From GWF2-50-93 sp049297395 (GTDB taxonomy: Bacteria; Verrucomicrobiota; Lentisphaeria; Victivallales; GWF2-50-93): a DNA stretch of 64,000 nt. Location of the stretch: contig JBAQUG010000312.1 of assembly GCA_049297395.1 (NCBI GenBank), positions 1 through 64,000 of the forward strand. The letters run 5' to 3'. The position numbers and the translations under genes are program-made. This document shows, piece by piece, positions 8,637-18,646 of this stretch (positions within the stretch are counted from its first letter, which is position 1; every line of letters begins with the position of its first letter). The notes beneath the pieces were generated by a model. It did not search any database, had not been told where the DNA came from, and saw nothing but the letters and a program-made list of their open reading frames with translations.

Positions 8637-11600
8637 CTATTGAATTGATATTTTCAGGTCGCCGGGATCGGTGATCGACATCCAGAAACCGTTGCCGGCT
8701 GCGCCCGCATGCAGTTTGACCATGATCTCATTCTTTCCAGATAAGAGTTTGACTGGAAACGAAAACTGCCCCTTGTGGGGTGATCCATGTGCATCGATCT
8801 TGGAGAATACTTCCTTGCCGTTCAGCCATATCCGGCCCCAGTAATCCACTCCGAAACATATTTCCGCATCGCGTGAAGCCGGAGAATCGAAACGGCAGAC
8901 GGCATATCCAATCCTGAAACAGTATTCTCCGGTCAGCTTGTAGAAATCAACGTAATCTCCACTGAAGCCCGGTCTTTTCCATGAGATTTTCTTTCCGCCG
9001 AGTCCATCATATGAGGATGAAAAATCAATGCTCTTTTCCGGCGGCTGCTGAAGTTCCATTACTTTGGCAAGTGAACCTGGAACGCGGGGGTCGGGAGTTC
9101 CATCGAACGGGCCCATCGCCATCCAGTCATTAGCTTCGAGATCTCTTGGGACCGGCTCAAGGTTCAGGAAAAGAATTGCGGCATCCGCGCCCGGGGCTTT
9201 TGTCAGTTCCACTTTGTGTACGCCCTGCTGCAGGCTGAGGGTTTCAAGTTTCAGGAAACGGCCCCACGATACTCCCTCCTCCCTTGTTTCCGCCGGCGGG
9301 GGCGATACCTCCTTGCCATCAACACGGATTTTCGGAACCGTGAAAGGCGGATGATTCACATAAACCATTTCCATGCGGTAGCGGTTGTCGAAGGAGGAGG
9401 GGACGTCAAAGCTGATGGAATCCCCCTTCCAGCAAAGAGCATTCAAGCCGGAGAGGGAGGGTGCCAATCCTGAAGCATTCCTTACTGAAACATCCGTCCG
9501 CCCTGCGGGCGGAACAGTTTTCAGCATGGACTCCGGGAGCATGGCGCCTTTCGGAGCATATGGAGCTTTCTTGTAGAAAAGAGAAGGAGGATAGCTGTGG
9601 AACGCCTCGTAAAGCTTTACAAGATCCGCCGACAGGAGAATGCGGCGGACTGTCCACGCCCGGCCCTTGTCGAGGGAAGTTTTCGCTTCAGCAAGTTTCT
9701 CCTTTGCTTTCCTGAGTTCTACCGGGGAGAGCATGATGGGCGCGTCACCGGCGTTTTTTCCGGAGGCAAGCGCCTCGGCAAACGCTATCTGCTTGAGTAA
9801 TGCCGGGCGGAGCGCCTCCGGCAATGCGGCTTTGATGTCCGCGACATGTACGCCCACAGCCCCTCCCTCGAACGAGAGCATTTCATAGGCGCCGAGTTTT
9901 ATTTTCATTTCACCGTTTTCCAGTTTGACAGTCTCGTTTGTGGAAAGGCGTCTGATGTCCGCCTTTCCTTCAATGCGCAGGACTGCGGAGAGCGGCTGGT
10001 CAAGGCGGTTGACCACATAGAAGAACATGGTCTTTCCATCATCGCCCTGCCAGACGGCTACCGGATCTCCGTCCTTTTCAAGAGCTTTCATTCCAATAGC
10101 CGGAAGAGAACGGTATTCGGCAAGGAACGGGCGCAGATACCTGGGCTGTCCCTGGGCATAGCCATGGCTGCCGTCGCTGATCAATGTAGGATTCCCCTTG
10201 GCCATGGCCTCGGCAAACCGTTCGAGGAAATGGATGCCTGACGCGTTGACTATTCCGGCACCGTGGATGCTTGTCTGACCACCGGAGAACTTCAATTTGG
10301 GATCATAGCCTACTGCCACGCCTTCCACCATCTGCCCTTCCAGGGAATCGGCGTCAAGATGAAGGGAACTGACAGTGCCTCCGCCGGCGTCATGCGCTGC
10401 CGCCTCCGCCTGGCCGCCGTCCATATTGACATCCATGCCAAAGGCGGCAGGGACAGCGCCCCGGCTCCTCGCCATGCAGCTGGGATAGACATCCACGCCC
10501 TGGATGTCCATGGCCGGCTCCTTCCGATAAAGGTCCGTGTCAATTCCCGTTTCCTTGATGAGTTTTGCCCATCCCTTATCGTTCCACTCCGTCTCCGTGG
10601 CTGCGCCTTCAAACATTGGACTGTACGCAATCAGATGGAGTTTGAGATCAGGCCTTGCGTCCGTGAGAATTTTTGCAAGCCGGCTGTGATAGCTGTAAAT
10701 TTTACGGCAGCGCCATTCGACCCATTTATCGTATGCATTGGCCATCAGCCATTCGTAGCGTCTTGTAAAGCGGTCAGGTGAATCAGGCGGGACTGGAATT
10801 GAAATGCCCGTTTCTTTCTGGAACAGCGCGATGGTCCAGTCTTCGTAACCCCACTTGATGGACGGGATCGCCTGCCAGGAGGAAAAACACCATGCCATCA
10901 GACGCAATGAAACGCCTTTGAACGCCGGGGAGTCCTTGTAGCGGCCTGCGAGTTCGGATACTACCGACGCCATCCAGTCCTGGACAGCAGGATAAAGCGG
11001 ATTCCAGTATGGCTTGTGAGGATTCTTCATCCCGCATTCGCCATCTTTTGAGACGGTGAGCCATGGTTTGTGCGGGCCATCGTCTTCGTAAATTCCCTTT
11101 CCTCCGAAACGGGCATCGAGTTCCTTCATAAGAACCATGTTGCCGGGAACGTGCAGTTCGCCCACGTAGTCCATGCCGAATTTCTCGCAGACCAGCAGCT
11201 GCATGCGGACAATATCCTTTTTGAACGGCTCCTTCAGCGTCAATGGCCCGGTGACACACCAGCCACCCTCGTCTTCGCTGCCGTAGCCTTTTATGGTTGT
11301 GCAGGGCCAGAGAACCGCCTGGTAGTTGGCGATGGTCTTCTGCCAGAGGTTGGCGCCGAGGAATTTCTGGAATGCGCCGAGACGATATGCGGTCTTATAG
11401 AAATTTGACCAGCCATTTCCATCGGGCGCCGCCCCGAAATAGCTCGTAAACCGGATGTTTTCCTCCTGGTACATGCCGAAAGAACGGCCGCGCGGAGTGA
11501 GATTCATCGCCGGTGGAAGGTGGTCAAGCCGGTAAATGCGGATCTTCGCCGCCGCCGCCCTGGCGCCTGTTTTCCAGGTCTGGAGGAAAAGACGCGGATC

Positions 11601-12761
11601 CTTCTCGCGCGGATAGAAATAGATTTGCTCGGTGAGCATGGAGTTTGAAAAGGAGTAGATGCCGCCGCTCATGTAGCCAAGCGTCAGGGCATATGGATTA
11701 GGGCACCTTTCGAGAATGGATACCAGGGCGATTCGTTCGTCATCATCAGGGTAGTCGACTTCGGCGAGATATAAATCCTGGATGCCCGGCAGGTTGAGGG
11801 TGTAGGCGAACCAGTCGGCATCCATGTTGTGTTCCATGCGCCCCCTGTCACCGGTCTCGCGGTAGGCTCCGATTGATGATTCAACCACGCGGCTTGTCCC
11901 TGAAGAATAGGTTGGTTCGGCTTTTGAACAGTCGATCTCCTGCACCAATTCCCGTTTCGGCTCCTTGTCCAGTTTTGGACAGTCCTTCACATCGACAACA
12001 AGGTATTGTATCGTCCTGTCGACAGCTTTGCCTGCGTCATCCACAAGTGTAATATCAAAGACGCCTTCCCCGGCGCTCGGAATTGCCACTTCGGTTTCAA
12101 AGACGCCTGTTCCTGCCGGAATCTCCATCTTTTTTGTCCATGACGGTTCTGTGGCGGATTCCCTGGCGACTTTTATTGTTATGCTCTGGGCTGACGTCGA
12201 TTTCCCGGCCCGCAGGGCAAGTCCAAATTTTTCGTCCTTGCGTATTGCGAGAACATTCCGTGCCGGTTCGGCCCGGACCATTCCCGCCAGATCCTTGGAT
12301 TTTTTAAGGAGAAGCCCGCCGATATAAGGAATTCCATATGGTTCCGGACGGCTGATCATCAGCGTGTGCCTGCCTGCCGGAATATTTAAATTCATCATTT
12401 TCTGCATGTCGTTTTCCGGTGCCCATACTCCGCTTGATATAGGGCTGTGGATGACGAGTTTTTTGTCTACTAAAAGATCGAACGGCGTGGTCACGCCGCC
12501 TTTCCCCCATAATTCCCACCAGGCGTCTTCTTTGGTTTCGAATGCGTATTCAGCTTCCCCGAAACCTCTCAAAATACCGCTTTTCCGGATTTCCTCGCGT
12601 TCCTTGTCGTCGATGAGGTAATTCGTGGAAATGAAATCCCCCATTTTAATCTCAATCATGCCGGAGCCCCCCTCTTTTGCCACTGCGGTTTCCGAGTGCG
12701 CCGTCACGGCAAGCCCGGCTCCAAGAATCACCGCAGCAATGATTTTCCCTGTTAAAGTCAT
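8637..12761 (-). CDS. Giant secreted protein with family-10-like hydrolase barrel (paralogue 1)
   Basis: About 1374 residues. The ATG at 12761 is chosen because GGGAG lies 6 bases upstream and it begins a clear signal peptide (MTLTGKIIAAVILGAGLAVT). The frame is open to 12830, but that would overlap the gene before it. Visible parts are beta-rich N-terminal domains, a TIM-barrel-like centre (CEKFGMDYVGELH near residue 530; GRYKDSPAFKGVSLRL near 615) resembling family-10-like glycosyl hydrolases, an alpha-helical stretch, and a C-terminal module beginning MGPFDG (about 1217) and containing IWLNGKEVF. It is a paralogue of the 14599-18582 gene along its whole length. A secreted or surface glycan-active role is inferred; no catalytic residue can be named with confidence. 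Confidence 0.7.
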   Translation of the reverse strand: MTLTGKIIAAVILGAGLAVTAHSETAVAKEGGSGMIEIKMGDFISTNYLIDDKEREEIRKSGILRGFGEAEYAFETKEDAWWELWGKGGVTTPFDLLVDKKLVIHSPISSGVWAPENDMQKMMNLNIPAGRHTLMISRPEPYGIPYIGGLLLKKSKDLAGMVRAEPARNVLAIRKDEKFGLALRAGKSTSAQSITIKVARESATEPSWTKKMEIPAGTGVFETEVAIPSAGEGVFDITLVDDAGKAVDRTIQYLVVDVKDCPKLDKEPKRELVQEIDCSKAEPTYSSGTSRVVESSIGAYRETGDRGRMEHNMDADWFAYTLNLPGIQDLYLAEVDYPDDDERIALVSILERCPNPYALTLGYMSGGIYSFSNSMLTEQIYFYPREKDPRLFLQTWKTGARAAAAKIRIYRLDHLPPAMNLTPRGRSFGMYQEENIRFTSYFGAAPDGNGWSNFYKTAYRLGAFQKFLGANLWQKTIANYQAVLWPCTTIKGYGSEDEGGWCVTGPLTLKEPFKKDIVRMQLLVCEKFGMDYVGELHVPGNMVLMKELDARFGGKGIYEDDGPHKPWLTVSKDGECGMKNPHKPYWNPLYPAVQDWMASVVSELAGRYKDSPAFKGVSLRLMAWCFSSWQAIPSIKWGYEDWTIALFQKETGISIPVPPDSPDRFTRRYEWLMANAYDKWVEWRCRKIYSYHSRLAKILTDARPDLKLHLIAYSPMFEGAATETEWNDKGWAKLIKETGIDTDLYRKEPAMDIQGVDVYPSCMARSRGAVPAAFGMDVNMDGGQAEAAAHDAGGGTVSSLHLDADSLEGQMVEGVAVGYDPKLKFSGGQTSIHGAGIVNASGIHFLERFAEAMAKGNPTLISDGSHGYAQGQPRYLRPFLAEYRSLPAIGMKALEKDGDPVAVWQGDDGKTMFFYVVNRLDQPLSAVLRIEGKADIRRLSTNETVKLENGEMKIKLGAYEMLSFEGGAVGVHVADIKAALPEALRPALLKQIAFAEALASGKNAGDAPIMLSPVELRKAKEKLAEAKTSLDKGRAWTVRRILLSADLVKLYEAFHSYPPSLFYKKAPYAPKGAMLPESMLKTVPPAGRTDVSVRNASGLAPSLSGLNALCWKGDSISFDVPSSFDNRYRMEMVYVNHPPFTVPKIRVDGKEVSPPPAETREEGVSWGRFLKLETLSLQQGVHKVELTKAPGADAAILFLNLEPVPRDLEANDWMAMGPFDGTPDPRVPGSLAKVMELQQPPEKSIDFSSSYDGLGGKKISWKRPGFSGDYVDFYKLTGEYCFRIGYAVCRFDSPASRDAEICFGVDYWGRIWLNGKEVFSKIDAHGSPHKGQFSFPVKLLSGKNEIMVKLHAGAAGNGFWMSITDPGDLKISIQ

Positions 12762-12802
12762 CTTTCTCCCTTTGGAGTCGTACAGTAGATTCACGCGCGG
12801 GG

Positions 12803-14545
12803 TCATAGGCTCGGCTCCTGGCTTCCACACCCTTTGAACGTCACATGTCCCGCAGAGTCCACCTCGACGAGCGGCGTGGTGCCTTTGCCCTTCTGCGGAT
12901 GCGGCTGAAGATGAACCGTCAGCGCGCCCCCGTCCAGTGCGTGCTCGATACAGACGAAATCATGATCCATCAACCGCTTGAGCCGGTAGGCAACCTCGCG
13001 TCCATCCCAGCATACCCGCTGGACGCGGGAGGCCAGATCAACCGGCAGGCGGAAATGAGCGGTCGCCCCCAGCGCGTTCGTACGCACCCGCAGGACTTCA
13101 TCGGACTCGCTGTAGCGGATCGTCAGTTCCAACCGCCGTCCTTCGGGCAGCGTGATGCGCAAGATGTTGTCGCGCTCGGCGTGCGGCGCTGGCGGCTGAC
13201 TGTGCCGGTGGCGGCGGAACATCGGCAGCGAGGGGGCGATGTTGATCTCGGCAAAGTTCGGCGCGGCAGGCGTGATGCCGAACAGTCCCTCGATCGTCGC
13301 GGCAATCTGGGCCGTCGCGCAAACCACATAGCGATCGCGATGAAAACCGGTTGCATCATCCACGGTACCATCGAGGTGGTACCATTCTATACAGTCGCCG
13401 TCGCGGGTGATGGCTTCAGCGCGTTTGCGTACGGCCAGTTCAAGAGTGTCCACCAGTCCCGACTCGCGCAGCAACTCCATGCAATGGAAATACGGCGTGT
13501 CCCATGCGCCGCCAAGCACGCTTTTCTCGCGGCCGTGATCAATGTAGTTCGGCTGGTCGGGCGAGTAATACGCGTACGGCGGGTAGAAGATCGGCATCGG
13601 GAAAATACGGTCGTGCATCAATGCGTGGTCAATCCATCGCGCCACTGCGTGGCGGCGTTCCAGGGGGATGTCCGCCTCGGCCGCGTAGTATGGAACCACA
13701 TCGGTCTCACGGCTGTCCTCGCAGAGGCCGTTCAGACTGAAGAACCACTTGTCGGCAACGCGGTCGAACTGAGTGAAATAGTAACCGCCTCGCTCGCTCC
13801 ATGCCGATTCCTCCAGCGCTGTGCGCACCCGTCGGAGGTGACGCGCAAACACGTCCGTTTCCGGTGCCCCTGCCGCGTGCGCCGCGCGTTCCATGTTTTG
13901 CAGCCAGACACAGTACGCCATGGTCGCCACTATGGTCTTGCTTTTTGGATCGTAGTTGGGAGGGAAATGATTCGGCTCGCCGAGATGCGCGCCCCAGAAG
14001 CAACGGCCAGCTTCATTGTGACAATCAAGCAAGCCGGCCCCCTCGGCATCGTACGCGCCCGACATCCATTCCGCAGTCATGGCCGCCCGCCGGAGAGCTT
14101 CTTTAAACTGGGATCCTGCACAAAAGTAGCGGTAGGTGTCCGCGGCACAACGGAGGTACATGGCCTGGCTCACTGCGGGGGTGCCCGTCTGCAGGCCGTC
14201 TTCTCCACACCAGCCCTGATAGGTAATCGCGCCCGTCTGCGGGTGGATGAATGCGAGATACATTGCATTTTCCATGCAATCCCCCTGATCGGGCTCATGT
14301 CCCCACAAATATGCGGCCATCTTGACTGCGTGGGCGGAATCGCGCGGATCCGATGCATGGATCAGCGGACCTCGCTTGCCTCCGCTCACGGGCAGCCAGC
14401 CGCGCAGGCCGCCAGTAGCATGATACTTCGGCCGCAAATCATTGAGCAACTCCACGCTGATCCTGAACGCATTGTCAATTGCCGCATTGCCGGTGGATAC
14501 ACCGACCTGGGGCGTGTCTGTCTGCGCTGTTTCTCTTGGTTTCAT
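12803..14545 (-). CDS. (alpha/alpha)6-barrel glycosidase-like protein
   Basis: About 580 residues without a signal peptide. Helix pairs and conserved aromatic patches (GGLRGWLPVSGGKRG, GGAWDTPYFHCMELLRES, DGDCIEWYHLDG) indicate a six-hairpin toroid glycosidase of the GH63/GH37/GH78-like superfamily, with a small beta-sandwich at the C-terminus. The precise family cannot be assigned by eye. The ATG at 14545 lies 9 bases after AGGAG; a TTG directly before it is an alternative. The gene sits between two giant paralogues and is separated by about 40-55 bases on each side, so all three probably share a transcript. Its G+C-rich third positions leave a long open frame on the opposite strand, which I regard as a shadow. 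Confidence 0.7.
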   Translation of the reverse strand: MKPRETAQTDTPQVGVSTGNAAIDNAFRISVELLNDLRPKYHATGGLRGWLPVSGGKRGPLIHASDPRDSAHAVKMAAYLWGHEPDQGDCMENAMYLAFIHPQTGAITYQGWCGEDGLQTGTPAVSQAMYLRCAADTYRYFCAGSQFKEALRRAAMTAEWMSGAYDAEGAGLLDCHNEAGRCFWGAHLGEPNHFPPNYDPKSKTIVATMAYCVWLQNMERAAHAAGAPETDVFARHLRRVRTALEESAWSERGGYYFTQFDRVADKWFFSLNGLCEDSRETDVVPYYAAEADIPLERRHAVARWIDHALMHDRIFPMPIFYPPYAYYSPDQPNYIDHGREKSVLGGAWDTPYFHCMELLRESGLVDTLELAVRKRAEAITRDGDCIEWYHLDGTVDDATGFHRDRYVVCATAQIAATIEGLFGITPAAPNFAEINIAPSLPMFRRHRHSQPPAPHAERDNILRITLPEGRRLELTIRYSESDEVLRVRTNALGATAHFRLPVDLASRVQRVCWDGREVAYRLKRLMDHDFVCIEHALDGGALTVHLQPHPQKGKGTTPLVEVDSAGHVTFKGCGSQEPSL

Positions 14546-14598
14546 CAAGTCGTTCTCCTGTTATTTTCAAAATAGGGACATTTTAAAATCCCGGAGTT

Positions 14599-17500
14599 TC
14601 ACGGTTTCTGCGGCGGTTTTGCGGAAAAGCGCAGGTCGCCGGGATTTGACACGGCCATCCAGAAACCATTTCCATGGGTTCCTGAATTCACCTTGACCAG
14701 CAGCTCGTTCCAGCCGGGCTGCAATTCCACTTCGAGCGTGAACGTGCCCTTGATTGGAGCACCGCCGCCGTGCGGTTCGTAGTCCTTGACCAGCTTTCCG
14801 TTCAGCCATATCTTCATCCAGTAATCCATGCTGTAGGACAGACGGACCCTATGGGCTTCCTTCGCATAAACGTGGGTTACGGCATATGCGATCACCCCGA
14901 TCTTTTTGCCGCACCTCGGTACAAAGTCAACGTAGTCTCCGAATCCCTCCATCGGAATCCATCTTGCCGTTTTTCCGTCGCCCAGGGGGACTTCCCCGTC
15001 CAAATCCCTCTTCTCCTCCGGAGGGAATACCGTGGCCAGGCCCTCTTCCGGTTTCTCTCCCTTCCCCTTGAACGGCCCGATGGCGTTCCAGCGCAGGGAC
15101 AGGATGTCATCGAAGATCGGCGACATCTCCAAATAACTGAACGCCATCCGTTTGCCCGGCGCGGCACGCAGTTCCACCTTGGCGACGCCCTGTTTGAGGA
15201 TCACCGGCTTCGGCAAGATGCTGACGGCCCCATGCAAGTCCTCGCGAGTATCCTTCAGAGTATCGATCACCTGGCCGTTCACCGAAACTTCCATGCCGCC
15301 AAAATCACCTCCCAGCAACTGTCCCACCGACAGCCGATATCGGCCATCCACTGCCACCGGCAGCTCCAGTTCCACCGTCGCGCCCGACGCCACAAGAAGC
15401 TGTTCGCCGATCCAGGTCTGGGACAGTTTTTCGCTGGCTTCCAACTTCACACTGCCAGAGTCCTTCACCAGGCGAACCAAATCCGCGGCGGGGATCGCCG
15501 ACGGCGGAGTGATGGGTACGCCATTGTCCCTCAGGAAAGGCGCCTGCCGGTCACAGCGGTCGTAGATTCCAAGCATTTCATGTTCCATGGCGATCCGGGC
15601 GTGCCATATATGGCCGCGATCCAGGGCCGCGCGCGCCGAGGCGCGCGCCTTGCCCAGCCGCGCAACCTGCTCCGGTGTCAGCCGTTCGCCGGTCACCTTG
15701 CCGCGCACATCATCGTCCAGACGTTCCAGCCAGGCAACCTGCATCTGCGCCCTCTGGAGTTCCGCCGGAGGAATTACCGTGGACGTCTTTGAAATCGTCA
15801 TACCCGGATCCATTCGAAATGCCATCAGCTGGTAAGGCTCCAGATCGAGATGCAGAGACTGATCCCTGAGGGGCTGCACAGCACCGCTGGAGAGCCGAGT
15901 GATCCTCCCATCTCCCTTGAATATCCGCGTAAACCATCCATTCCGCTCGAACTGAAGAGTGATTGTCACAGGGAAACGCTCCCGGTTGATCGCATAAAAA
16001 TAGCTGTCTTTTTCACGATGGAGCTCCCGGACTGCCACCGGGTCGATGGCATCTTCACGCGCCGCGAACGGAACCGCCGGAAGACGCCGGTACTCCTGCA
16101 GGAAATCCCGCAGCATCGGCTGTCCCAGCGTGTAGGCATTGCCCCCGTCCGCCAGCCAGGTGGCGTCGTCCTCGGCCAGCGCCATGCTCCATCTCTCGAG
16201 ATAGTGCCGTCCTGCCGGGTTGACCACGCCGCTCATATATGCCGGTGCCGTGCCGGCCGAATACCCAAGCGATTCCGAGGGCACTACCAAGTCACAGGCT
16301 TCGAAATACATGGAACTGAACAGGAAGCCGGTGCCATCTGCGGAGCGATAGGGGTTGAGAACGTTTTTCAGCAGCCCGTCGCGCTGCCCGATGGGATCCA
16401 TATCCGGCCGCCGCCCGTAGGAGCCGCCGTTGATTATGCTCAGCCCTTCGATTTTTGACAGCCGCTGGACGTCCACTCCGGCTTCACGCGACATGGAGCC
16501 GGTATAGACCTTGAGATCGGGCCGCGCCTGGCGTACGCGCTCCACCACCTTCTGGTAAATCTGCGTGATCTTGTCGCAGCGCCAGTCAATCCACTTTTCC
16601 CGCGCGTTCGCCATCAGCCAGGCGTAACGTTTCTGAAAACGCCGGGGATCGTCGGAGCCAACCGGAATTTTCACTCCAGTTTCCTTTTCGAAAATGTTGA
16701 TGGTGTAATCATCGTAGCCGTAGTCCAAAGAATGAAAATTGTTGAGCGTTGGATTCATCCATTCTGACAGTCTCAGGGAGACGCCCTGGAACGACGGGGA
16801 ATCCTTGTAGCGGTCCGCAAACTCGCCAATCATCCCCATATGCCATTCCTGGGACCGCGGATGAATCGGGTTGAAATAGGGAAGAGACGGCATGCCGTTG
16901 CGCGCACCCAGCTGCCCCTCCTTGTTGAGGAGCAGATGCTCCGTCTGGTTCTTCTCCCATTCGGGGCGCGGCCACAGCAGATCATTCGCCTGCGGAAGAA
17001 ATTCGCCGACCAGCTTTAATCCATATTTCTCGCACCGGAGCAGGATCGCACGCACGCAGTCGGCGCTGTAGGGTGTCGTGAAGGCGAGGTTGTAGTGCGA
17101 AGGATACAGCCCGAACTGATAAACCACGAAGGTGGAGAAGATGGTGTCTCCTCCCATATACGCCACCGAGCGGGCCCAGCGGTCAGCCGTCAGCAGATAG
17201 TCCGGCAGCGAACCCTGATAACAGCCCGGTCCCCCATACATTGCCATGTAGCTGGCGCCTTCCTCGTAATAATTTCCGAAACTCCGTCCTTCGCCCACCG
17301 GCAGGTTCATCGGCGGCATCTCCCCTTCCACCTTGTAGATCCTGATCTTCGAAGCCGCCGCCCGCAGGCCCGTCGTCGCGTTGAGGACGACCGCCCGGAG
17401 ATCCCTGCCACGCGCCCAGAAGAAGATCGTCTGTGTCTGCATCCGGTTGCTCAGTGCAAATTCCCCGCCGCTGTCGACCCCTCCGGTGGTGGGGTAGTTG

Positions 17501-18582
17501 CTGGACACTCCTTCGCGGACGGCGAGGCAGTAGGTGCGCATGGCGTCATCAGGATAATCCATTTCGAGCACGTACTGCTTCTGCGGCTCATCCACTTCGA
17601 ACCGGTAGGCGAACCAGCTCGGATCTGTGGAATTCTGATGGTCCTGGTATCCCACGTTGCCGGACTCGCGGTACGCCCCGAGCGGTTTCCGTACCACTCT
17701 GGTTTCGCCGCCGCCTGTGAAATCCGGCGGCACCTGCGCACAATCAATTTCGCGCAGCAGCGTCCTATGAACCTCTCCCCCCGGACGCGGCTGCAGGGAC
17801 GCATCTACCACGGTGAACTTCAGCGGCGCCACATCCTGCGGAGCGAAGGGTTTCACGCCATCCAGAAACGCGATCTCAAACGTGCCCTCCTGCGCACAGG
17901 GAATTTCCAGCGTCTTTTTCACCACCGAATCGGAGGCGGGGAACTTCACCGGGAAAATAGTCCCGCCGTCCTTCTCTCCTGTCGCGAGTACCCGCACGTT
18001 TACAGTGGCTTCCTCCGGACGTCCACCCCCGTCAAGTTCCAGTTCCACCTTTTCGCCCTTGCGGAAGATCATGGAATCACTCCGCGCCTGAATCCGCAGG
18101 CGGTTGGAAAGTCCAGGACCGGCAGTTTTCAGGACCACGCCCGTGATCGGGCCAAATATCCGGTGATGGATGAAGCTTTGGATGCGGACGGTATGGCGCC
18201 CTGCCGCAAACCACAGGCTGGCCACTTTGGGACCAGATACATTCCTGTAGAAACAGAGGCTTCCATCAATCTGATATTCAAGTCCAATTCCATCCGGCTG
18301 AACCGAAAGTTCGTACCAATCGTCTCTGGGAACATCAAAATCGTACTCAAACCAGCCAATGACGCCTGTTTTGTCATTGGAGTCACGACGTCCGCTCAGG
18401 TTGCCCGCTTCTTTAATCCTGGGCAGTACCTCGGGATTTGGCGAATAGGCACGGTCATATCCTGTGGACGGACGTTCCAGCTTCCACGGTTCCCCCGCCA
18501 TCCCGCTGACGGACATCAATGCGATCATGATGCCAGGCCAGAGCATTTTCAAGCTCAAAGAATGAAAGAATGGATTTCCCAC
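14599..18582 (-). CDS. Giant secreted protein with family-10-like hydrolase barrel (paralogue 2)
   Basis: About 1327 residues. A GTG at 18582 is preferred because GGGAG lies 6 bases upstream; a TTG at 18588 and an ATG at 18546 are alternatives. The signal peptide spans MLWPGIMIALMSVSGMAG. The order of parts equals that of the 8637-12761 protein: N-terminal beta domains, a LLREIDCA / LGAYRESGN region, a barrel-like centre (CEKYGLKLVGEF near 520; FADRYKDSPSFQGVSLRL near 602), a helical linker, and a C-terminal module starting IGPFKG near 1169 with IWLNGKLV and NPGDLRFS. The two probably arose by duplication and then diverged. Secreted glycan-active function is inferred. It follows the pseudopilin gene at 18647 by about 65 bases. 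Confidence 0.7.
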   Translation of the reverse strand: MGNPFFHSLSLKMLWPGIMIALMSVSGMAGEPWKLERPSTGYDRAYSPNPEVLPRIKEAGNLSGRRDSNDKTGVIGWFEYDFDVPRDDWYELSVQPDGIGLEYQIDGSLCFYRNVSGPKVASLWFAAGRHTVRIQSFIHHRIFGPITGVVLKTAGPGLSNRLRIQARSDSMIFRKGEKVELELDGGGRPEEATVNVRVLATGEKDGGTIFPVKFPASDSVVKKTLEIPCAQEGTFEIAFLDGVKPFAPQDVAPLKFTVVDASLQPRPGGEVHRTLLREIDCAQVPPDFTGGGETRVVRKPLGAYRESGNVGYQDHQNSTDPSWFAYRFEVDEPQKQYVLEMDYPDDAMRTYCLAVREGVSSNYPTTGGVDSGGEFALSNRMQTQTIFFWARGRDLRAVVLNATTGLRAAASKIRIYKVEGEMPPMNLPVGEGRSFGNYYEEGASYMAMYGGPGCYQGSLPDYLLTADRWARSVAYMGGDTIFSTFVVYQFGLYPSHYNLAFTTPYSADCVRAILLRCEKYGLKLVGEFLPQANDLLWPRPEWEKNQTEHLLLNKEGQLGARNGMPSLPYFNPIHPRSQEWHMGMIGEFADRYKDSPSFQGVSLRLSEWMNPTLNNFHSLDYGYDDYTINIFEKETGVKIPVGSDDPRRFQKRYAWLMANAREKWIDWRCDKITQIYQKVVERVRQARPDLKVYTGSMSREAGVDVQRLSKIEGLSIINGGSYGRRPDMDPIGQRDGLLKNVLNPYRSADGTGFLFSSMYFEACDLVVPSESLGYSAGTAPAYMSGVVNPAGRHYLERWSMALAEDDATWLADGGNAYTLGQPMLRDFLQEYRRLPAVPFAAREDAIDPVAVRELHREKDSYFYAINRERFPVTITLQFERNGWFTRIFKGDGRITRLSSGAVQPLRDQSLHLDLEPYQLMAFRMDPGMTISKTSTVIPPAELQRAQMQVAWLERLDDDVRGKVTGERLTPEQVARLGKARASARAALDRGHIWHARIAMEHEMLGIYDRCDRQAPFLRDNGVPITPPSAIPAADLVRLVKDSGSVKLEASEKLSQTWIGEQLLVASGATVELELPVAVDGRYRLSVGQLLGGDFGGMEVSVNGQVIDTLKDTREDLHGAVSILPKPVILKQGVAKVELRAAPGKRMAFSYLEMSPIFDDILSLRWNAIGPFKGKGEKPEEGLATVFPPEEKRDLDGEVPLGDGKTARWIPMEGFGDYVDFVPRCGKKIGVIAYAVTHVYAKEAHRVRLSYSMDYWMKIWLNGKLVKDYEPHGGGAPIKGTFTLEVELQPGWNELLVKVNSGTHGNGFWMAVSNPGDLRFSAKPPQKP

Positions 18583-18646
18583 AGGCAACTCCCACTGAAT
18601 TATTTTTAGTTTAGAACTTTCTAATTTTGCACAGCTTTAAAATCTC

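Noticed and set aside
12845..14575. Long open frame of about 576 codons on the plus strand
   Set aside because: It is antisense to the (alpha/alpha)6 glycosidase gene, whose G+C-rich third positions suppress stops. The product is rich in Arg and His and shows no domain.
17095..18609. Long open frame of about 504 codons on the plus strand
   Set aside because: Antisense to the 14599-18582 giant gene; no recognisable motif and no ribosome site.
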